DNA of 33,474 nt, from contig JAJDET010000301.1 in assembly GCA_029259655.1 (NCBI GenBank), forward strand, positions 1 to 33,474, given 5' to 3'. Source of the DNA: Planctomycetota bacterium. GTDB taxonomy: Bacteria > Planctomycetota > UBA1135 > GCA-002686595. This document shows positions 24,351 through 29,677 of this stretch, in pieces (the stretch's first letter is position 1; every line of letters begins with the position of its first letter). The notes under the pieces are model-generated. The model made no database searches, was not told the origin of the DNA, and saw nothing but the letters and a program-made list of their open reading frames with translations. The position numbers were made by a program, and so were the translations under genes.

Positions 24351-25139
24351 CTAGCGGATGAGGTTGCCGACCTGCTGCATCATCTCGTCGGAGACGCGGA
24401 TGGTGCGGCTGTTGACTTCGTAGTTGCGCTGCGCCTCGATGAGCGCGATCAGCTCGTCGACGATCGCCACGTTCGAGCGCTCGCGGAACGCCTGGCGGAT
24501 GATCCCGGTGCCGGCCTGGCCGGGTGTCTGACTCGTCGGCGAGCCGGAGCTCCCCGACTCGGCGAAGAGGTTGCTGCCGACCGCCTTCAGGCCGGCCGGG
24601 TTGGGGAACCGAACCAGCGTGAGGTTGCCCACGATGCTCGGCGCGGCGCTGCCCGCCTGCGACACGGCCACCGTGCCGTCCTGGGCGATCGTGATCTCGG
24701 TCGCGTCGGGCGGGATCGTGATGGCCGGATCGATCGTGAACCCGTCGACCGAGACGAGCGAGCCCGTCGAGTCGGTGCGGAAGTGGCCGTCGCGAGTGAA
24801 GCGGACGTCCCCGTTGCCCAGCGTGACCTGGAAGAACCCTTCGCCCGAGATCGCGACGTCGAGCGGGTTGCCCGTCGGCTCGAGGTCTCCCTGCTGGAAG
24901 AGCTTCATCGAGCTCGCGACTTCCGATCCGCTGCCGATCTGGAGGCCGGTCGGATCGACCGAGCTGCCCTGGGTCGGCGCGCCGGGTTCGCGCATCGTGC
25001 GGTACAGGAGTGAGCGGAACGCGAGGTGGTTCTTCTTGAACCCGCTCGTGTTCACGTTCGCGATGTTGTTCGCGATCGTGTCGACCTGCATCTGCTGGGA
25101 CTGCATGCCCGCAGCGGCCGTTCTCATGGCTCGAATCAC
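24351..25139 (-). CDS. flgG: flagellar distal rod protein
   Basis: FlgG builds the distal rod that crosses the periplasm. The protein has 262 residues, almost exactly the E. coli length (260). I choose the GTG at 25139, which has AGGAG 8 nt upstream and gives the canonical N-terminus (M)IRAMRTAAAGMQSQQMQVD; an ATG at 25127 would cut off four residues. Signatures are IANNIANVNTSGFKKNHLAF, LDVAISGEGFFQVTLGNGD, FTRDGHF and the C-terminal IALIEAQRNYEVNSRTIRV. It is the second gene after flgF. Confidence 0.97.
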   Translation of the reverse strand: MIRAMRTAAAGMQSQQMQVDTIANNIANVNTSGFKKNHLAFRSLLYRTMREPGAPTQGSSVDPTGLQIGSGSEVASSMKLFQQGDLEPTGNPLDVAISGEGFFQVTLGNGDVRFTRDGHFRTDSTGSLVSVDGFTIDPAITIPPDATEITIAQDGTVAVSQAGSAAPSIVGNLTLVRFPNPAGLKAVGSNLFAESGSSGSPTSQTPGQAGTGIIRQAFRERSNVAIVDELIALIEAQRNYEVNSRTIRVSDEMMQQVGNLIR

Positions 25140-25156
25140 GTGTAGTTCTCCTGTTG

Positions 25157-25849
25157 CTAGATGCGGCTGAGCCGCCGGTAGGTCTCGGAGATCAGTCCGA
25201 GGATGTTCGTCGCGCCGCTGAACGAGCGCTGGACCGCGATCATCGCCACCATCTCCTCGATCGGAGAGACGTTGGAGCCCTCGAGCGCCCCCTGGTGAAC
25301 CGTCGCGGTGTGGGCTGTCTCTTCGAGCCCGAGGGGCGCGTGGTAGTAGCCGTTGGTGTCCTGCGAGAGCTTGCCCAGGTCGGCGAAGTTCGCGATGCGA
25401 AGCCGTCCCAGCGAGCGGCCGCCCTGACTGACGCCTCCGTCCGTTCCGATCTCGATTCGTTCGCCGGTCGGATCGAGCACGCCGCGCAGCTCTGCCCATG
25501 CCACGGGCAGCCCGGCGTGCGAGAGGATCGTGCCGTTCTCGTCGACCTGGAAGGCGCCGTTGCGGGTGTAGACCTCGCCGTCCTCGCCTTCCACGCCGAA
25601 GAACCCCTCGCCGTCGAGCGCGACGTGGAGCGCGTTCCCGGTCGGCTCCAGCTCGCCCTGGCTGAAGTCGAACTTCGTCCCGACGTGGAGCTCGGAGTGG
25701 TTTCCTGCTCCCTTCGAGAGAGCGTGGATGAACGAGGTCTGGCGCTTGTAGGCGGTGGTCTCGAGGTTGGCGAGGTTGTTCGCCAGCCGGTCCATCCGCT
25801 TCTGCGCGGCCGCCATCGCACCGACTCCGCTGTGAATACCTGTGGACAT
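25157..25849 (-). CDS. flgF: flagellar proximal rod protein
   Basis: The protein has 230 residues and belongs to the rod/hook family. Its N-terminus, STGIHSGVGAMAAAQKRMD then RLANNLANLETTAYKRQTSF, aligns with FlgF/FlgG starts, supporting the ATG at 25849. The mid-domain is LHVALDGEGFFGVEGEDGEV and the C-terminus is EMVAMIAVQRSFSGATNILG. FlgF is preferred over a second FlgG because it precedes flgG and is shorter. It is the first gene of the flagellar operon. There is no Shine-Dalgarno; instead a sigma-54-like -24/-12 element lies directly upstream and predicts transcription beginning about 5 nt before the start codon. Confidence 0.93.
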   Translation of the reverse strand: MSTGIHSGVGAMAAAQKRMDRLANNLANLETTAYKRQTSFIHALSKGAGNHSELHVGTKFDFSQGELEPTGNALHVALDGEGFFGVEGEDGEVYTRNGAFQVDENGTILSHAGLPVAWAELRGVLDPTGERIEIGTDGGVSQGGRSLGRLRIANFADLGKLSQDTNGYYHAPLGLEETAHTATVHQGALEGSNVSPIEEMVAMIAVQRSFSGATNILGLISETYRRLSRI

Positions 25850-25863
25850 GACGGTGTGAGGAG

Positions 25864-25881
25864 ACGCAAGGCCGGTGCCAA
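25864..25881 (-). promoter_or_regulatory. sigma-54 (-24/-12) promoter of the flagellar operon
   Basis: On the minus strand TTGGCACCGGCCTTGCGT matches YTGGCACG-N4-TTGCW except for the G after CAC and the W. The -24 GG (25879-25878) and -12 GC (25867-25866) are separated by exactly 10 nt. The predicted start is near 25854, 5 nt before the flgF ATG. Sigma-54 control of rod/hook operons is well known in other bacteria. The activator gene is not in the window, and the rest of 25882-26080 shows no gene. Confidence 0.65.
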
Positions 25882-26080
25882 GCGCGGGAGAGGCCCCGGG
25901 CCCTCGCCGGAGCACGTGAGGCCGGGGTCGGCCGCGGCGTCTCGTCGGGGGGTGGAAACGACGGCCGGTCGAGAAGGCCGCTCCGGGCGGTTTCTTCCCG
26001 AGCCCGAGGGCGCGCGAGCACGGAAACCCTTTCCCGACTTCGCCGGTCGACGACCGCTCGTAAGGCCGGGTCCGACGCCC

Positions 26081-26086
26081 TACCCT
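26081..26086 (+). promoter_or_regulatory. possible -10 box of the lgt-like gene
   Basis: TACCCT begins 15 nt before the ATG at 26096, predicting a leader of about 3 nt; no Shine-Dalgarno is visible. It is a minimal TANNNT match, supported mainly by the same layout at other genes in this window. Confidence 0.35.
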
Positions 26087-26095
26087 CGGCTCTCG

Positions 26096-26827
26096 ATGGT
26101 CCTCCACGGACTCTTCGAGGTGCTGGCCTACGCCGTCGGCTTCGCGGTGTACCGGCGGGAGCGCGCCCGACGCGGCGACTTCCTCGAGGAGGGCACGCGC
26201 TGGAGCGTGGTCGTGGCGGCGATCCTCGGTGCCGCCCTCGCATCGAAGCTGCTCCATCACCTCGCGCATCCGAGCGAGCTCGGCCTGCGCCTGGCCGATC
26301 CCCGACTCTTGCTCGGCGGGAAGACGATCGTCGGCGGCTTGCTCGGCGGTTGGATCGCCGTCGAGCTCGTGAAACGTCGGCTCGGTATTCGGCGCAGGAC
26401 GGGAGACCTCTTCGCCGTGCCGCTCGCCGTCGGGATCGCGGTCGGACGCATCGGGTGTTTCCTGGCGGGGCTCGCCGACGACACGTACGGGATAAGGACG
26501 AGCTCGTTCCTCGGCGTCGACCTGGGCGATGGCGTCGGCCGGCACCCGGTGCAGCTCTACGAAGCGGCTGCGCTCCTCGGGCTTGCCGCGATCCTCTCGC
26601 GCGAGCGCTGGTTCGCGGGCGAGGGCGCCCGGTTCCGCGCGTTCCTCGCGAGCTACCTCGTGCTGCGCCTCGCGCTGGACTTCCTGAAGCCATACGAGAC
26701 GGTCGCCGGACTCGGGGTGCTCCAGTGGGCGTGTCTGGCGGGGCTCGCGGCGCTGACTCCGTGGCCCGGCTCCGCACCGCGCGTTACCGCAGAGCGACAC
26801 GCTTCGGAAGAGGGGGCCGGGTCGTGA
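26096..26827 (+). CDS. Lgt-like (prolipoprotein diacylglyceryl transferase family) membrane protein
   Basis: The polytopic membrane protein has 243 residues and the Lgt fold signatures GRIGCFLAG (117-125) and RHPVQLYEAA (149-158). It differs from true Lgt at key places: the usual GRIGNF has Cys121 instead of Asn, the following NGE is replaced by AGLADDTYG, and the HGG block is GKTIVGGLLGG (75-85) without the essential histidine. This looks like a separate subfamily rather than the lipoprotein enzyme. Lgt uses phosphatidylglycerol, so a phospholipid or glycerol-lipid substrate is plausible. It is fused at the RNA level to the radical SAM gene (GTGA overlap), pointing to a shared lipid-related reaction. 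I chose the ATG at 26096 because the longer reading runs antisense through flgF. Confidence 0.82.
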   Translation: MVLHGLFEVLAYAVGFAVYRRERARRGDFLEEGTRWSVVVAAILGAALASKLLHHLAHPSELGLRLADPRLLLGGKTIVGGLLGGWIAVELVKRRLGIRRRTGDLFAVPLAVGIAVGRIGCFLAGLADDTYGIRTSSFLGVDLGDGVGRHPVQLYEAAALLGLAAILSRERWFAGEGARFRAFLASYLVLRLALDFLKPYETVAGLGVLQWACLAGLAALTPWPGSAPRVTAERHASEEGAGS

Positions 26828-28239
26828 CGCGGGCCGTGCGCGACCACGTCTTCTACGACACCGCGGTGTCGATCTGCGCGACCTGCTTCCGGCGGGTCGA
26901 GGCCAAGATCGTGTTTCAGGACGAGCGAGTGCTCTTGCGCAAGCGCTGCCCGGAGCACGGGCCGGAGGAGGTGCTCATCGCCGACGACGTCGAGTACTGG
27001 CGCAGGGCGCGGGAGCGATTCCTGAAGCCCTCCGAGCGTCCGCTCGCGTTCCACACTCCGACGCGCTTCGGGTGTCCCTACGACTGCGGCCTCTGCCCCG
27101 ACCACGAGCAGCACTCGTGCCTGACGCTGGTGGAGGTCACCGATCACTGCAACCTCGAGTGCCCGGTCTGCTACGCATCGAGCGGGCCGGAGCGTCGCGG
27201 ATACCGCTCGCTCGCGTCGATCGAGCGCATGCTGGACGCCGTCGTGGCGAGCGAGGGCGAGCCCGACGTGGTCCAGATCTCCGGCGGTGAACCGACGCTC
27301 CACCCCGAGCTCCGTTCGATCCTCGCCGCGGCGATGGCGCGGCCGATCCGCCACGTGATGCTCAACACGAACGGCGTCCGGCTCGCCGCCGAACCCGAGC
27401 TCGCGGCGGAGCTCGCCGCACTCGGCCCGGGCTTCGAGGCGTACCTCCAGTTCGACTCGCTGGAGGCCGGCGCGCTCGTCGACTTGCGCGGTGTCGACCT
27501 CACCGACGTCCGCACGCGGGCGCTCGCGAACCTGAACGAGCAGCGCGTCTCGACGACGCTCGTCTGCACGCTGAAGAAGGGCGTCAACGACCACGAGCTG
27601 GGTCGCATCGTCGACTTCGCCCTCGAGTGGCCCTGCGTGCGCGGCGTCACGTTCCAGCCGATCCAGGACGCGGGACGCAACGCGGGATTCTCCGCGGCTC
27701 GCGATCGCCTGACGCTGACCGAAGTCCGGCGCAGGCTCGTCGAGCAGACCGACGTGTTCCGCGCCGAGGACGTCCTGCCCGTCCCGTGCAACCCAGACTG
27801 CATCGCGATGGCCTACGCGCTGAAGACTGCGGCGGGAGTCACACCGCTCACGGGGATGATCGATCCGGAGCTCCTGCTCGAAGCGGGTGGAAACACGATC
27901 ACGTTCGAGGGTGACCGCGAGCTCCACGGCAAGCTCGTCCGTGCGCTGTCGAGCGGACACTCGACCGGCGACGGGGCGCGGCGGCTCTCGGAGCTCCTGT
28001 GCTGCCTCCCGACCATCGAGGCGCCGACGGAGCTCGGGTACGAGAACGTCTTCCGCGTCATCCTGATGCGTTTCCTCGACGCGCACGACTTCGACCTGCG
28101 CGCGATCAAGAAGAGCTGTGTGCACGTGGTGCATCCGGATGCGACGCGCATCCTCCCGCTCGAGACCTACAACCTCTTCTACCGCGACGACCTGGAGCGG
28201 ACGCGCCTCGCGCCGCTGCGCGAGTGGGCCGCGACCTGA
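26824..28239 (+). CDS. Cys-rich radical SAM protein, MJ0619/tetraether synthase (Tes)-like
   Basis: The protein has 471 residues from a GTG overlapping the previous stop. Cysteine groups occur in order: C18-x2-C21 with C42-PEHG (rubredoxin-like metal site), C84-x3-C88-x2-C91 with C99 (GCPYDCGLCPDHEQHSCL), and the radical SAM C109-x3-C113-x2-C116 (DHCNLECPVC) with SGGEPT at 153-158. C322-x3-C326 (PCNPDC), C393-C394 and C432 (KKSCVHVVHP) follow. This arrangement matches what I know of the archaeal MJ0619/Tes family, where Tes joins lipid tails carbon-to-carbon and carries several Fe-S clusters plus a rubredoxin-like iron. Bacterial members are mostly uncharacterised. With an Lgt-like partner and a small membrane protein, a lipid-tail coupling or modification function is likely but unproved. 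Confidence 0.88.
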   Translation: MTRAVRDHVFYDTAVSICATCFRRVEAKIVFQDERVLLRKRCPEHGPEEVLIADDVEYWRRARERFLKPSERPLAFHTPTRFGCPYDCGLCPDHEQHSCLTLVEVTDHCNLECPVCYASSGPERRGYRSLASIERMLDAVVASEGEPDVVQISGGEPTLHPELRSILAAAMARPIRHVMLNTNGVRLAAEPELAAELAALGPGFEAYLQFDSLEAGALVDLRGVDLTDVRTRALANLNEQRVSTTLVCTLKKGVNDHELGRIVDFALEWPCVRGVTFQPIQDAGRNAGFSAARDRLTLTEVRRRLVEQTDVFRAEDVLPVPCNPDCIAMAYALKTAAGVTPLTGMIDPELLLEAGGNTITFEGDRELHGKLVRALSSGHSTGDGARRLSELLCCLPTIEAPTELGYENVFRVILMRFLDAHDFDLRAIKKSCVHVVHPDATRILPLETYNLFYRDDLERTRLAPLREWAAT

Positions 28240-28244
28240 ATCTC

Positions 28245-28550
28245 ATGCAGAACGACGAACGCCCGAAGGGCAGTGTCGGCCTGGGCGCGGCCCTGGGCGT
28301 CCTGGTGCACGTTCCCGGATTGTTCCTCTGCGGGGTCGGCTGGTCGCTGATCGCGGGCCAGGACCTGGCCGAGGCGATGGCCGGACTCGGCATGTTCTTC
28401 GGCTGGTCGCAGGTCCTCTACATGCTCCCACTGGGGATCTTCCTCTGGGTTCGCGGTCAGAAGGCGATGCTCAAGGGGCTCGCGATCGTGGTGGGGATCG
28501 GCTTCCTCGTCACGTCCGCCTGCTTCGGCCTGATCATGGGCAGTCTCTGA
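28245..28550 (+). CDS. small membrane protein downstream of radical SAM gene
   Basis: The protein has 101 residues and three predicted hydrophobic segments (ALGVLVHVPGLFLCGVGWSL; MFFGWSQVLYMLPLGIFLWV; LAIVVGIGFLVTSACFGLI). The ATG at 28245 begins 5 bp after the radical SAM stop, so the three genes form one transcription unit. I do not recognise the family. The short polar N-terminus and lack of catalytic motif suggest an accessory or scaffolding subunit in the membrane, or an unrelated passenger gene. Its last 17 bp overlap the convergent yigZ gene. Confidence 0.75.
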   Translation: MQNDERPKGSVGLGAALGVLVHVPGLFLCGVGWSLIAGQDLAEAMAGLGMFFGWSQVLYMLPLGIFLWVRGQKAMLKGLAIVVGIGFLVTSACFGLIMGSL

Positions 28551-29145
28551 CGGCGGCGCGGCCGGCGGTCCTGTCGGTGAGCTCGCGCGTGAACTCCGCG
28601 AGGTCGCGTTCGGGAACGTCGAGCACGAGCCGGACGGAGCTCCCGTAGGCTGACTCGACCGGATCGAGCCCGCGGCTCGCGAGCAGGCCCTGCACCGGGC
28701 CGCTGCACTCGTAGGGGAACTTCACCTCGACGCGCTGCACGACGACGACGGTCACGAGCGGCGCGCGGTCGAGCGTCTTGCCGGCCGCGCCGCCGTAGGC
28801 GCGCACGAGCCCGCCGACGCCGAGCTTCGTGCCGCCGAACCAGCGCGCGACGACGAGCACGATCTCGGTCACGCCGTGACCCTCGAGCTGCGCGAGGATC
28901 GGTCTGCCGGCCGAGCCGCTCGGCTCTCCATCGTCGCTCGACTGGAAGTCATCGCCCGTGCGGCCGTTGCGGCGCGCCCAGCAGTGGTGCGTCGCGTCGG
29001 GGAGCTCGGCGCGGACCCGCTCGACGAACGCGAGGGCTTCGTCGCGCGTGCTCGCGGGCGCGACGAGGCCGAGGAACCGCGACCCCTTGATGGGCTCGGG
29101 CTCGTGGCGAAACTCCGTCCGGACGGTGGAGAACGCGTCGACCAT
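28534..29145 (-). CDS. yigZ: YigZ/IMPACT-family protein
   Basis: The protein has 203 residues from the ATG at 29145; the upstream in-frame ATG at 29217 would extend into the divergent gene. The N-terminal UPF0029/IMPACT domain has IKGSRFLGLVAPASTRDEAL, THHCWARR, then SSDDGEPSGSAGRPILAQLE and VARWFGGTKLGVGGLVRAYG, all canonical. The C-terminal DUF1949-like domain follows (VEVKFPYECSGPVQGLLASR). In eukaryotes IMPACT regulates the kinase GCN2; the bacterial role is unclear. TACGGT on the minus strand (29158-29153) begins 13 nt before the ATG, so the mRNA may be leaderless. Confidence 0.93.
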   Translation of the reverse strand: MVDAFSTVRTEFRHEPEPIKGSRFLGLVAPASTRDEALAFVERVRAELPDATHHCWARRNGRTGDDFQSSDDGEPSGSAGRPILAQLEGHGVTEIVLVVARWFGGTKLGVGGLVRAYGGAAGKTLDRAPLVTVVVVQRVEVKFPYECSGPVQGLLASRGLDPVESAYGSSVRLVLDVPERDLAEFTRELTDRTAGRAAVRDCP

Positions 29146-29152
29146 CGGCCCT

Positions 29153-29158
29153 ACCGTA
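29153..29158 (-). promoter_or_regulatory. possible -10 box of yigZ
   Basis: TACGGT, preceded by TGA (partial extended -10), begins 13 nt before the yigZ ATG and predicts an essentially leaderless mRNA. Confidence 0.4.
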
Positions 29159-29174
29159 TCAGCCGACCGGCGGC

Positions 29175-29180
29175 TAGGAT
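29175..29180 (+). promoter_or_regulatory. possible -10 box of the selenoprotein gene
   Basis: TAGGAT begins 13 nt before the ATG at 29188, predicting a near leaderless transcript. The included AGGA could alternatively serve as a weak Shine-Dalgarno. Confidence 0.35.
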
Positions 29181-29187
29181 CGGCGCC

Positions 29188-29538
29188 ATGGGCAAGCGCA
29201 TCGACTGGTACTACCACCGCAAGGGCTGAACGAGCTGCAAGCGTGCCGACTCCTACCTGGAGGGTCGGGACGTCGCCGTCCGTGAGACGGTCAACGCCTC
29301 GAAAGAACGCTTCGGCAAGTCCGACCTGAAGAAGCTCTTCGGCGATGCGTCGAAGGTCGTCGTCGCGAAGGGCAAGAAGGTCGTGACCTTCGACATGAAG
29401 AAGGACCCGCCGAAGCCCGCCGACCTCGCGGCGGTGGTGCTGGGTCCGACGGGAAACCTGCGCGCGCCCACGGCCAAGCTCGGCAAGACGTGGCTGGTCG
29501 GGTTCAACGAGGAGGCCTACGCGAGCTCGTTCGGTTAG
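29188..29538 (+). CDS. ArsC-family selenoprotein, Sec at in-frame TGA
   Basis: Reading ATG 29188 to TAG 29536-29538 with the TGA at 29227-29229 as selenocysteine gives 116 residues. The start is MGKRIDWYYHRKG, then U14-T-S-C17, then KRADSYLEGRDVAVRE. The frame stays open for 102 codons after the TGA with no other stop. The downstream part ends with GPTGNLRAPTAKLGKTWLVG, a typical ArsC/Spx-fold C-terminal block with the cis-Pro-like APT. The U-x-x-C motif replaces the C-x-x-C of a thioredoxin-fold redox site. A strong hairpin begins 11 nt after the TGA. NCBI lists a family of ArsC (seleno)proteins, as I recall. Arsenate reduction is not established; a thiol redox role is inferred. Alternatives are a pseudogene or sequencing error. 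Confidence 0.85.
29241..29273 (+). promoter_or_regulatory. putative bacterial SECIS hairpin
   Basis: This lies directly downstream of the TGA, inside the coding frame. Base pairing gives C42-G72, G43-C71, U44-A70, a G-G mismatch, five pairs (46-50 with 68-64), a two-G bulge (62-63), three pairs (51-53 with 61-59) and a 5-nt loop UACCU (29254-29258); numbers are the last two digits of 292xx. The loop begins 24 nt after the TGA, in the range used by SelB in E. coli. Pairing is by hand, without an energy calculation. Confidence 0.6.
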
Positions 29539-29677
29539 ACCTGGACCACAGCGGAAAGGAGGTCGAGCGAGACACCCTGAGCCTCGACGTCTTCACCGCT
29601 CACATCGAGCCCCCCCCCTCAGACGGGACGTGAGGAAATGGCCATTCCCTTCGAGCCCCTCGACCTCTGATCCCTCC

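Noticed and set aside
25154-26095. N-terminal extension of the lgt-like frame through flgF
   Set aside because: It is antisense to a well-conserved flgF, and the membrane domain begins at 26096.
25140-26777. Long minus-strand frame fused in front of flgG
   Set aside because: It runs antisense to the lgt-like gene and overlaps flgF in another frame; flgG has its own Shine-Dalgarno and start.
29227-29229. TGA read as a disabling stop (pseudogene)
   Set aside because: A single stop exactly at the redox Cys position, otherwise intact coding and a hairpin behind it favour Sec. It remains the main alternative.
29539-29677. Possible small gene or terminator after the selenoprotein
   Set aside because: A GTCGAG...CTCGAC inverted repeat with a 15-nt loop is present, but it is weak and has no T-run; no coding signal is seen.
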